From Acidobacteriaceae bacterium (lineage in GTDB: Bacteria; Acidobacteriota; Terriglobia; Terriglobales; Acidobacteriaceae), in contig PKXU01000164.1 in assembly GCA_003132445.1 (NCBI GenBank), positions 84,348 to 148,347 of the forward strand: DNA of 64,000 nucleotides, in the 5' to 3' direction. Made by a program: the position numbers and the translations under genes. Under the pieces are notes generated by a model that was given only the letters and a program-made list of their open reading frames with translations, was not told the origin of the DNA and made no database searches. Shown here in pieces: positions 8,889-16,692 of the stretch. Numbering within the stretch: position 1 is the stretch's first letter; the number at the start of each line of letters is the position of its first letter.

Positions 8889-9368
8889 ATGAAATGCGAT
8901 GAAATTCGTGAACGGATGCCCGATGTGGCGGCTGGATTCAGCAAACCCACAATCGACGAGGGCATGCATCTGGAAAGTTGTGGCACGTGTGCGCAAGAGT
9001 TGAAGGCGTTGCGCGCGACAATGGCTGTGCTCGACGAGTGGCAAACGCCGGAGCCAACGCCATATTTTGACACGCGTTTGCAGGCTCGGCTGCGGGAAGA
9101 GATGGCCAAACCGCGCGCGCGATGGTTTCAGTGGTTCCGCCAGCCCGTACTGGCAGCCGCATTCACGGTGCTTCTGGGAATCGGCGTAGGAGTGTTTTAC
9201 ACGCGCGATAGCGGGATGATCCATCATGGGCAGGAAGCTTCCATCGCCGCCCCCCCCGGCACTGCCGTCGGCGACCTGCAGGCTTTAGACAAGAACCACG
9301 ATATGTATTCCGATTTTGATTTGCTGGACGATCTGGAACTCCAGCAGAATGTTGCGGCGAATCCGTAG
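8889..9368 (+). CDS. Zinc-binding transmembrane anti-sigma factor
   Basis: A 159-residue protein with a cytoplasmic N-terminal zinc anti-sigma (ZAS) motif HLESCGTC (H-x3-C-x2-C) near residue 30, preceded by MKCDEIRERMPD. One transmembrane helix lies at about 84-104 (LAAAFTVLLGIGVGVFY), and a short acidic periplasmic tail ends in LDDLELQQNVAANP. ATG at 8889 is preferred because AAGGGGA sits about eight bases upstream; a GTG at 8883 would add two residues. Family members bind and inhibit the cognate ECF sigma factor, here surely the one encoded 48 bases upstream. The signal it senses is not evident. Confidence 0.85.
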   Translation: MKCDEIRERMPDVAAGFSKPTIDEGMHLESCGTCAQELKALRATMAVLDEWQTPEPTPYFDTRLQARLREEMAKPRARWFQWFRQPVLAAAFTVLLGIGVGVFYTRDSGMIHHGQEASIAAPPGTAVGDLQALDKNHDMYSDFDLLDDLELQQNVAANP

Positions 9369-9444
9369 TCGGCACTCGGTTCCACGAGTCAATTGACGGT
9401 CATCGGATTAAGAAACGCGGAACACGGCGCAGTGCGGGGGAAAG

Positions 9445-10071
9445 ATGCGGCGGGGAAAATACAGGACGAATTGGCTGGCGACTGCCGGTTTGGCAATTGC
9501 TATCGCCATTCCCCTGCCTGCTCTGGCGCACACCGCCGCGTTTCGCGCTCCGCAACAAAGGCATGCGGCGATGGCGCCGCCCCAACGCCCACAAGCGCCG
9601 CGGCAATCGCAGGGACGTCCGCAAGGCCACGCCGGCGACTGGCTGCGACGATATAAAGACTTACCTCCAGCGGAACAAGAGCGTGCTTTACAGAGTGATC
9701 CTGCGTTCCGCAGCTTGCCGCCCGAACGACAGCAGCGGCTTCGACAGCGCTTGCAGCATTTTTCCAGCCTTCCGCCGCAACAGCAACTGCGCATGCTCAA
9801 CCGCATGGAGACGTGGGAGCATCTGACGCCCGAGCAGAAACAGCAGGCACGGCAGATTTTTGCTCAGCTGCGGCAGCTTCCTTCCGATCGCCAGCGCATG
9901 GTGATCACTGCGGTTCGCAACTTGCGCGCTATGCCTCCAGCCGAACGCGAGGCCGTCATCGACTCCGAGCGCTTTAAGAGCATGTTCTCTGATCAAGAGC
10001 GCGACATGATGCGCGGCGCAACCCGCCTGCCTCTCGCTCCAGCGGACGGCGATGAGAATGGCGCGCAGTAG
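9445..10071 (+). CDS. Secreted DUF3106-type protein
   Basis: A 208-residue protein with a signal peptide (basic MRRGKYR, hydrophobic core, cleavage near ALAHTA). The mature protein is rich in Pro, Gln and Arg and contains repeated helical motifs of the DUF3106 type: LPPAEQERAL, LPPERQQRLRQRL, LPPQQQLRMLNRM, LTPEQKQQARQIF, MPPAEREAVI. These recurring 'x-P-P/x-E/Q-x-R/Q' helix starts resemble CpxP/Spy-like periplasmic proteins, which suggests a role in envelope-stress sensing. It follows the sigma/anti-sigma pair in the same direction and may be part of that regulon. The biochemical function is unknown. Confidence 0.75.
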   Translation: MRRGKYRTNWLATAGLAIAIAIPLPALAHTAAFRAPQQRHAAMAPPQRPQAPRQSQGRPQGHAGDWLRRYKDLPPAEQERALQSDPAFRSLPPERQQRLRQRLQHFSSLPPQQQLRMLNRMETWEHLTPEQKQQARQIFAQLRQLPSDRQRMVITAVRNLRAMPPAEREAVIDSERFKSMFSDQERDMMRGATRLPLAPADGDENGAQ

Positions 10072-10138
10072 CAGGGGAGACTGAAGTTCTCACCCTTCAG
10101 CTTTAAATCGGCCAAGTCCTCACGAGATTGCGCCCGGT

Positions 10139-10160
10139 CCCCGGACGAATGCGTTCGGGG
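10139..10160. terminator. Hairpin between convergent genes, possible bidirectional terminator
   Basis: CCCCGGACG (10139-10147), loop AATG, CGTTCGGGG (10152-10160) form a nine-pair stem with one G-T wobble. A second weaker stem, CTGAAG/CTTCAG, lies at 10081-10100 and is followed by CTTTAAAT. Both lie between the convergent DUF3106 and proline dehydrogenase genes. The sequence could also be a dispersed REP-like hairpin. Confidence 0.4.
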
Positions 10161-10191
10161 CTACGCGACTTCGCATGAGAAGGAAATTTGA

Positions 10192-11115
10192 CTAAGACCG
10201 CAGCATGTTCCTTGCGATAAAGATTACGTTTGCCGGACGCTCACCCAGCCGCCGCATGAAGTAGGGATACCACTCGGTCCCGAAAGGGACGTAGACCCGC
10301 ATCCGCCATCCGTCGCGCACCAGACTCTGTTGCAAATCACGGCGAATACCATACAGCATCTGAAACTCGAAAGAATCGCGCGCAATCTTTTCACGAGTCG
10401 CAAAGGCCTCAGCTTCGCGAATAATCTTCTCATCATGAGTCGCAAGGCCATGATAGACGCCGCTTTTCATGAGGATCTTCATCAGCTTGACGTAGTTCGC
10501 GTCTACATCGGCTTTGCTTGCAAATGCAATGCTCGCATGCTCTTTATAAGCGCCCTTGCATAGCCGAATGCGAATTTTTTCGGCAAGAAGGTTTTCAACA
10601 TCGCTCTCGCTGCGCTTCAAGTAAGACTGAATCACCGTGCCGACTTTACCTTGATTTCCCGGCATGCGATGCAGTTCGTGAACGAAGTCCAAGGTGCGCT
10701 GCGTGTAGGGCGACCCTTCCATATCGACTCGCACAAAGCCATGCTCCATAGACGCCGCCTTGCTCACAAGGCCTGCCACCAACTCGCGCGCCATCTTTTC
10801 GTCCACATCCAGGCCCATGTGCGTCAGCTTCAGGCTGATGTTGGCAGTAAGTTGATTGCCCACGATTGCATCGAGAATTTCGTGGTAAAGGCGCGCGCTG
10901 TGCTGAGCTTCCTTGGGATTGGTGACATTTTCGCCGAGGTTATCAATGCTGACGCTCATACCAGCGCGGTTGACGGCCTGGGTAACCCGGACTGCGTCCG
11001 CAATTTCCGTGCCCGCCACGAAGCGTCCGGAAACGCGATGCCCAATCGCGGTTCGTTCGGCGAAGCTGCGCAGCCTCCGATTTTCTGAAAGGTAGACGAA
11101 GAACGCTCTCAGCAT
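10192..11115 (-). CDS. Proline dehydrogenase (monofunctional, FAD)
   Basis: A 307-residue FAD-dependent enzyme that oxidises proline to pyrroline-5-carboxylate, passing electrons to the quinone pool. The TIM-barrel motifs of PRODH are visible: ISLKLTHMGLDVD, VRVDMEGSPYTQRTLDFV, IRLCKGAYKE, LATHDEKII, FEFQMLYGIR and the C-terminal RVYVPFGTEWYPYFMRRLGE with the conserved arginine pair. The length matches stand-alone PRODH, not the bifunctional PutA, and no P5C dehydrogenase is adjacent. It lies 103 bases downstream of trxB on the same strand and may be co-transcribed with it. Confidence 0.93.
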   Translation of the reverse strand: MLRAFFVYLSENRRLRSFAERTAIGHRVSGRFVAGTEIADAVRVTQAVNRAGMSVSIDNLGENVTNPKEAQHSARLYHEILDAIVGNQLTANISLKLTHMGLDVDEKMARELVAGLVSKAASMEHGFVRVDMEGSPYTQRTLDFVHELHRMPGNQGKVGTVIQSYLKRSESDVENLLAEKIRIRLCKGAYKEHASIAFASKADVDANYVKLMKILMKSGVYHGLATHDEKIIREAEAFATREKIARDSFEFQMLYGIRRDLQQSLVRDGWRMRVYVPFGTEWYPYFMRRLGERPANVIFIARNMLRS

Positions 11116-11218
11116 GCAGTACCAACCAACTCGGGGATGATAAGAAAAGGAATGCCAGGTTGTAGGAAGACCACAGAAGTTTGTATCACAAACTGGTTAC
11201 AGAGCGGGTCGCGGCAAG

Positions 11219-12151
11219 CTACTTGCCTTGCTCTTCCAAAAACTTCTCCACTTCCATCGCAGCCATGCACCCGCTGCCCGCGGCCGTAATAGCCTGGCGG
11301 TAGCGGCGGTCCTGCACGTCGCCGCACGCGTAAACTCCATGCACGCGCGTGAACACATAATTGTGAGTCTTCAGATAGCCATCGGCGTCCATATCCAGTT
11401 GCCCGGCAAATATCTTTGCGTTAGGCTCGTGGCCGATGCCGAGAAAAAGCGCGCTCGTGGGAAAATCCCAAACTCTTCCCGTCTTTACATCGCGCAGTTT
11501 GAGCCCCGTGACTTCCTTGTGATTTACATCGTAAACATCTTCGACCACCGTGTTCAGCAGAAACTGAATCTTCTCGTGATGCTGCGCGCGTTCCAGCATG
11601 ATCTTCGAAGCTCGAAACGCATCGCGACGATGAATCACCGTCACTTTAGTTGCGAAGCGCGTGAGAAAAAGCGCTTCCTCCATCGCTGAATCCCCACCGC
11701 CAACCACGACAATTTCTTTACTCGAAAAAAAGAAACCGTCGCAGGTCGCGCACGATGAAACTCCATGGCCAATCAGCTGCTGCTCATGCGGCAGACCCAA
11801 CCACCGAGCCGACGCACCACTGGCAATGATCAAAGTTTGCGCATGAACCTGATGGACCCCTATATGCAGCAGAAAAGGCCGTTTGCCAAGGTCGGCGCTG
11901 GTCAAGTGGGCCATGCGGTACTCGGCGCCAAAGCGCTCCGCTTGCTTACGCATGTTCTCGACCAACTGCGGCCCCAGAATGCCTTCGGGAAATCCAGGAA
12001 AGTTCTCGACCAAAGTAGTCATCGAGAGCTGCCCGCCCGGTTCGTGGCCCTCGATCACCAGTGGCTTCAAGTTGGCCCGCGCCGTGTAAAGAGCGGCCGT
12101 GTGTCCGGAGCACCCGGATCCGATGATGACAACGTCTCGAGTTTCGCTCAT
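11219..12151 (-). CDS. trxB: Thioredoxin reductase
   Basis: A 310-residue flavoprotein that reduces thioredoxin with NADPH. It has an N-terminal FAD motif (VIIGSGCSGHTAALYTAR), the redox-active pair C134-A-T-C137 within SSCATCDGFF, an NADPH motif (VVVGGGDSAMEEA) with the HRRDAFRAS segment that binds the 2'-phosphate, and the C-terminal FAD segment VYACGDVQDRRYRQAITAAG. The length is normal for the low-molecular-weight bacterial class. It sits between a secreted unknown and proline dehydrogenase on the minus strand. The 'CGDVQDRRYRQ' form is slightly atypical but within the family. Confidence 0.95.
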   Translation of the reverse strand: MSETRDVVIIGSGCSGHTAALYTARANLKPLVIEGHEPGGQLSMTTLVENFPGFPEGILGPQLVENMRKQAERFGAEYRMAHLTSADLGKRPFLLHIGVHQVHAQTLIIASGASARWLGLPHEQQLIGHGVSSCATCDGFFFSSKEIVVVGGGDSAMEEALFLTRFATKVTVIHRRDAFRASKIMLERAQHHEKIQFLLNTVVEDVYDVNHKEVTGLKLRDVKTGRVWDFPTSALFLGIGHEPNAKIFAGQLDMDADGYLKTHNYVFTRVHGVYACGDVQDRRYRQAITAAGSGCMAAMEVEKFLEEQGK

Positions 12152-12228
12152 GGATGGTTGTGTAGCAGCAGATTAGATGGGCGATTTCAATTTTTGATGC
12201 AAGCGCTCACTCACACACAGGAAATGGC

Positions 12229-13017
12229 TCACTTCTTTTCCGGCACCGGCGCAGCTTTAGTTCTAGCTTTTGACCCAGTCTTGGGCTTGGATTCTCCAGC
12301 GATCTGCGCCAGCTCCTCCGGCACGATTTTTTTCACGCTCAGAAGCGCACGATAATTAGCCAATTCGTCAGAGGCGCCGCGAAACAGCGGCTCATACGCG
12401 CTTTGATCCGGCGGCGGCGCGCCCTCTTCCGCCACACATCGGGCCAACGCGACCGACGGCTTTCCAAAACGTTCCAAACGGACCCGGCTAGCGGGAGTAT
12501 TCGAAGCCAGCATCGCCTCAGAACTAGTGACCGCTGAGGCGCTGTCTTCCAGCGAAACCTGAATCAAGTCCTTCGGATCGCGCACATGCAACACCAGCGT
12601 TTCCACCATATTCTGGCCGTCATTGCTGAAGGAATATTGCACGCTGGAAAAAAGGGCCTGTACCGAAAACTCGCGGCGAATTCGAACATAATTGGCTACC
12701 GATGGCTCCCCCGCAACATGGCCGCTCTGCCCTGGCTGCAGGAAGTTCGGCATATCGCTCAGAGTGGAACGTCCGCGCGAAATTTCAAAATCAGTTGCGA
12801 ACAACGGTTGCTTGGGAACGCGAGCCAAAGCGGCCGCGATTTCCTTCTGCTCCTCGGCCGACGGCGAACATACGTTCAGCATGTTGACCTTCACCTGGGG
12901 TTCGGTTGGGGGTTGGGTTGATTGTGAGTTCCCTGCCGGTTCCTGCGCCAACATTACGGGCGCGAGGGCCAGAGCGAGAGTACTAATCCAGAGCGTAGAA
13001 ACCAGAATCCTGGGCAC
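12229..13017 (-). CDS. Secreted protein of unknown function
   Basis: A 262-residue protein starting with GTG at 13017. It has a signal peptide (hydrophobic LVSTLWISTLALALAPVML, cleavage near AQEP). The mature part has a Pro/Gln-rich stretch, a mixed alpha/beta core around residues 60-200 and a basic Ala/Lys-rich tail (KTGSKARTKAAPVPEKK). No catalytic motif is recognised. It lies upstream of trxB on the same strand with a 77-base gap. Confidence 0.65.
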   Translation of the reverse strand: MPRILVSTLWISTLALALAPVMLAQEPAGNSQSTQPPTEPQVKVNMLNVCSPSAEEQKEIAAALARVPKQPLFATDFEISRGRSTLSDMPNFLQPGQSGHVAGEPSVANYVRIRREFSVQALFSSVQYSFSNDGQNMVETLVLHVRDPKDLIQVSLEDSASAVTSSEAMLASNTPASRVRLERFGKPSVALARCVAEEGAPPPDQSAYEPLFRGASDELANYRALLSVKKIVPEELAQIAGESKPKTGSKARTKAAPVPEKK

Positions 13018-13107
13018 TGCGGAATTCTAAACGAGAACGCCTGGATTTCTAAATTGCAAATCACTCGAAGTTCGCGGTCGCCCACCGGAACGTCGTAAAA
13101 TCATCGC

Positions 13108-13308
13108 ATGGCAAATCTGACACTGGTATATGGCATGAGGCTGTTGCCGTCTGAGGATGTGGTGGAGGTGGGCGAGGCGCCGGTGAAACTCGCGAATGGC
13201 CGTCAAGCTCACGTTACTATGCACGTTCTCGAAGGCAGCAAAGAAGAGATCGAAAAGCAATTGCGCACGAGTTTGGAAGCGTTCTTCGACCTTTATCCTG
13301 AGATCTAA
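13108..13308 (+). CDS. Small conserved-looking protein of unknown function
   Basis: A 66-residue acidic protein with predicted beta-strands followed by a helix (GSKEEIEKQLRTSLEAFFDL). There is no signal peptide. It is divergent from the secreted gene at 12229-13017. Codon use looks like that of its neighbours and the frame is not an obvious shadow of another gene, so I treat it as real. The function is unknown. Confidence 0.55.
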   Translation: MANLTLVYGMRLLPSEDVVEVGEAPVKLANGRQAHVTMHVLEGSKEEIEKQLRTSLEAFFDLYPEI

Positions 13309-13328
13309 CTGATGCCCCACTATCCAGG

Positions 13329-13344
13329 GCGCGCTACAGCGCGC
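13329..13344. terminator. GC-rich inverted repeat between genes
   Basis: GCGCGCT-AC-AGCGCGC is an almost perfect palindrome located 20 bases after the small gene's stop codon, followed by ACTTGTTGATGG. It may form a hairpin terminator, but there is no run of T. Confidence 0.3.
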
Positions 13345-13427
13345 ACTTGTTGATGGTTGTCCTCAGGTAGAAGGCGAAGCGTAAAGCGAATATTGGCTTA
13401 GCGAGCTTCGATTTATTGACCAACTAC

Positions 13428-15596
13428 ATGCGACGGTCCTATTTAGAACTGCGGCGTCAGCTCATGAAAGCAGGCTTGTGGCCGGAAGGCCGCATGGCGC
13501 GCCTGGCCTGCTATTTGGCCGGAATGGCCGTTGTGCTGTTCGCACTGCAGGAGTTGTTGGGTTTGTTTGCTGCGAGCTGGGGCGAGCACCTGGGCGGATG
13601 GATTGAATTCCTCGCTTTTCTGTCGGCTTTCTTATTTTTCATTCTGGCTTTTCGCACGCTAAGGCGAAGAGTTTTATGGCGCCTTAGGAATCGTTTGATT
13701 GTCACCTACGTCTTTATTGGCGTGATTCCCGCGGTACTGCTGGTTGCAATGGCGCTTATCACGCTCTACGGACTTGCCGGGCAGTTTGCTGTCTTCGTCG
13801 TCAGTTCAGAGATTCATTCCCAGCTGCGCAGCCTGGAGTCAGCCAATGCCGCGGTCAGCAATGAACTCGCTGCACGTCTGGAGCGCGGTCAAAACCCGGC
13901 CGCGGAGTCACTGGCGGGACTGCGCAAGCGCGATCCCGCCTGGAGCCGGCGACAGGTCTGCGCCTGGTACGGCGAGAAATCATTGCCGTTGTGCAATGAA
14001 TTCCACGGTTCCTCCCTCACGCGCCCCGGTTTCGTGAAAGGAACATTTCGCGACATAGTTCGCGAACGCGACGAATTGCATCTGCGGGTATGTTCATCGT
14101 TTCAGTTGGGTGCTGACAATCTAATCGTGGTGACCAGCGAACCGTTCGACCGGCAATTGATCGGTAATATCGCGGCCGATCTTGGCGAGATTACTCTTTA
14201 CGCCTCTGGACCGATGCTGGACCAGACGACGCCGACGAAAGCCGAAGAAAATCGCGCTGCCGTACAAAATAAAGGTGGCATCATCGTCAGTTCCGGAAAA
14301 GACTCTACGGGGCAACCTAACCGCCAGGCGCTGCGCCCCAGCTTTACGGTTGGCTCTTTGCCGGAAGCGAGCAGCACGTTCGATCGAGAGATCACCTTTG
14401 CAACCCCAATCTCCGTAGTGGATTGGAAAACCGGCAATCCGGAACGGATCGGCGCGATGCTGCAAGTCACCACGCGGCCCTCGGTCTTATACGGCCACCT
14501 GTTTTCCGCGCTGGGACAATTCGTCGAAGGCGTGGCGTACATCCTTTTGGCCGTTGGAATCTTCTTCGCCGTCATCGAACTGATCGCGCTCATCATCGGG
14601 ATGCGTATGACCCGCACCGTGACGGCGGCGGTGGCACAACTGCACGATGCCACCAAACACGTGGATCGCGGCGATTTCAGCCATCGCATCCCGGTAACTT
14701 CGAGCGATCAGCTCGCAGAATTGGCAATCTCGTTCAACTCTATGACCGCATCGATCGAGAAGCTGATCCTGGAACAAAAAGAAAAGCAGCGTCTGGAGAA
14801 CGAACTCTCCATCGCGCAGGAGGTACAGGCGCAGTTGTTTCCGCGCCAGGTTTCGGAGCTTGAATCGCTGGAGGTGCATGGATTCTGCCGCCCCGCCCGC
14901 ACCGTTAGCGGCGATTACTACGACTTTCTCACCGCCAGCTCCCACAAGCTGATTCTCGCAGTTGGCGACATCAGCGGAAAAGGAATTTCGGCTGCACTGT
15001 TAATGGCGACTATTCACTCCGCCGTTCGCGCCTATAGTGTCGAGAGCCTTCCCCAAATGCGCGAACCCGTAGCCGTGGGCGCGGTGGCTGGCTCGGGCAG
15101 GGTCATGGCCACATGGCCTGAGGGCATCGAAGTTTCTCCTGGAGCCTTGCTCGGCCTGCTCAACCATCAACTCTACGAGAGCACTCCTCCGGAAAAGTAC
15201 GCCACATTATTTCTGGGAATCTACGATGGACGCTCGCACCACCTTACTTACAGCAATGGCGGTCATCTGCCTCCGATCCTGATCGGCAAGGATGGCGCCA
15301 TCCGCCGTTTGGAAACTGGCGGCACCGTCGTGGGCCTGTTCGACAATATGACCTACGAGGAGGGCGCGGTGGAAATGTATCCCGGTGAAATATTTTTGGC
15401 GTATAGTGACGGCGTTACCGAACCCGAAAATGATTTTGGCGAATTCGGCGAGCAAAGGCTGATCGATCTCGTCCGCGAAAACCGCGACTTGCCCCTGCCG
15501 CAAATCAGTCAGATCGTCACCATGGCCGTCGACGACTGGATTGGCGACAACGAACAACCCGACGACGTCACGCTGGTGCTCGCACGAGCACGATAG
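13428..15596 (+). CDS. Membrane HAMP-SpoIIE (PP2C-type) serine/threonine phosphatase
   Basis: A 722-residue signalling protein. N-terminal transmembrane helices lie at about 27-45, 58-77 and 92-118, a periplasmic or extracytoplasmic segment at about 120-350 and a further helix at about 365-390. A HAMP domain follows at about 390-440, then a coiled coil (EKQRLENELSIAQEVQAQLF) and a SpoIIE/RsbU PP2C domain to the end, with the metal-binding motifs GDYYDF, GDISGKGISAALLMA, SNGGHLPP, SDGVTEPEN and DDVTLVLA. Such enzymes dephosphorylate STAS anti-sigma antagonists in partner-switching systems. ATG at 13428 is chosen; a TTG lies at 13416. No partner kinase is adjacent, but a STAS protein is encoded at 39990. 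Confidence 0.9.
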   Translation: MRRSYLELRRQLMKAGLWPEGRMARLACYLAGMAVVLFALQELLGLFAASWGEHLGGWIEFLAFLSAFLFFILAFRTLRRRVLWRLRNRLIVTYVFIGVIPAVLLVAMALITLYGLAGQFAVFVVSSEIHSQLRSLESANAAVSNELAARLERGQNPAAESLAGLRKRDPAWSRRQVCAWYGEKSLPLCNEFHGSSLTRPGFVKGTFRDIVRERDELHLRVCSSFQLGADNLIVVTSEPFDRQLIGNIAADLGEITLYASGPMLDQTTPTKAEENRAAVQNKGGIIVSSGKDSTGQPNRQALRPSFTVGSLPEASSTFDREITFATPISVVDWKTGNPERIGAMLQVTTRPSVLYGHLFSALGQFVEGVAYILLAVGIFFAVIELIALIIGMRMTRTVTAAVAQLHDATKHVDRGDFSHRIPVTSSDQLAELAISFNSMTASIEKLILEQKEKQRLENELSIAQEVQAQLFPRQVSELESLEVHGFCRPARTVSGDYYDFLTASSHKLILAVGDISGKGISAALLMATIHSAVRAYSVESLPQMREPVAVGAVAGSGRVMATWPEGIEVSPGALLGLLNHQLYESTPPEKYATLFLGIYDGRSHHLTYSNGGHLPPILIGKDGAIRRLETGGTVVGLFDNMTYEEGAVEMYPGEIFLAYSDGVTEPENDFGEFGEQRLIDLVRENRDLPLPQISQIVTMAVDDWIGDNEQPDDVTLVLARAR

Positions 15597-15612
15597 GTTT
15601 CGGAACGATTCC

Positions 15613-16569
15613 TTAGTCGATGCCGTGAATCCTCATACTCACGAGTTGATCGATGCTGAGGTCGTGGATTCCACGCGACCGCATGTCGCTGATATATTCC
15701 GGCGTCACATTGTGAATTCGCATGGCGATCAACTCGTCCGGATCAGGATGTGAATATCCCAACCCTTGCAGCTTCTGGATGAATTCCGGCGACACACCGT
15801 GAATGCGAAATGCGATCAGCTTTTCCAGATCGATGTGATCGTAGCCGCGCTTTTTAATTTCCGCCATCCATTCCGGAGTTGCGCCGTGAATTCTCATTGC
15901 GATCAACATATCTTCATCGGGCGAATACCCGTCCTGATGGAGACTGTGCACCATCTCAGCACTCACGCCGTGAATGCGGAAGGCGACGAGTTTGTCGGCG
16001 TCGGAAATCTTCAATCCCTCGGCCCGCAGTGCCTCAATGAACGCCACATCGACGCGAAAGATGCGAAACGCTATCAGCTTGTCGGCGTCGAAATTGCTGA
16101 GATGCTCATTCTTCATCTGCCGCGCAAATTCCAGGCTGACATCCATTACCGCCATGGTGAACTGCTTCTCGTCGTCATCCTTCTCATCATCAATGGAGAA
16201 GCCGAGCGCCTGCATCTCGCGCGGGTAATTCGCATCTGGCTGGAAATGAAAAATGCCGGCCCCTTCGCCGTCGTTGAGAAATCCCTCGCACTCGATCTTG
16301 CCGGCGTCACGCGTAATGGTGAAGTGAACATCCTGCCGTCCAGCCTTCGAAAAGTCCACCCCCTGAAACGAACTCGCCGGCCAATCGGATTCGTGGCTTG
16401 AGGTTCCGCCCCGACGGTGTTCAATTAGAGAGAACTCGACCTTGCCCGGTGCGTCGGACTTGCTGATCGTCCAATCGCCGCTATGATTTTCCGCCGCGCG
16501 ATTCTTCATCACAAACACAAGAATGCAGGAAGCAAACGCCAAGTAAGCAGAAGCTCGACGCATTCTCAT
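15613..16569 (-). CDS. Secreted protein with 28-residue repeats shared with the M56 protease
   Basis: A 318-residue protein with a signal peptide or N-terminal anchor (hydrophobic AYLAFASCILVFVM), a beta-rich region at about 30-140 (GDWTISKSDAPGKVEFSLIE; VDFSKAGRQDVHFTITRDAG) and then about five and a half copies of a 28-29-residue repeat of the form L-I/V-A-F/M-R-I-H-G-V-x-x-E-x-h-x-x-L to the C-terminus. GAGGAG lies eight bases before the ATG. It lies 123 bases downstream of the M56 gene on the same strand and carries the same repeat family, so the two probably act together, perhaps binding each other or the same ligand. No known domain name is assigned to the repeat. Confidence 0.8.
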   Translation of the reverse strand: MRMRRASAYLAFASCILVFVMKNRAAENHSGDWTISKSDAPGKVEFSLIEHRRGGTSSHESDWPASSFQGVDFSKAGRQDVHFTITRDAGKIECEGFLNDGEGAGIFHFQPDANYPREMQALGFSIDDEKDDDEKQFTMAVMDVSLEFARQMKNEHLSNFDADKLIAFRIFRVDVAFIEALRAEGLKISDADKLVAFRIHGVSAEMVHSLHQDGYSPDEDMLIAMRIHGATPEWMAEIKKRGYDHIDLEKLIAFRIHGVSPEFIQKLQGLGYSHPDPDELIAMRIHNVTPEYISDMRSRGIHDLSIDQLVSMRIHGID

Positions 16570-16624
16570 AACCTTGTCTCCTCAAATGTTGGTAACAACG
16601 ACGATCCGGCAAAGCCCAAGTGGC

Positions 16625-16670
16625 GACGGCCGCCTTCGGCCGTCCAAGCGTGGGCGAAGCCCCGCGCCCA
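16625..16670. repeat. Two adjacent GC-rich hairpins between the repeat-protein genes
   Basis: GACGGCCG-CCTT-CGGCCGTC (16625-16644) is a perfect eight-pair stem, followed by TGGGCG (16651-16656) pairing with CGCCCA (16665-16670). They lie in the gap between the M56 gene and the secreted repeat gene. They resemble a REP-like element or a transcript-processing or attenuation site. Confidence 0.6.
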
Positions 16671-16692
16671 CTCATAACGAAATCTGATTCAG

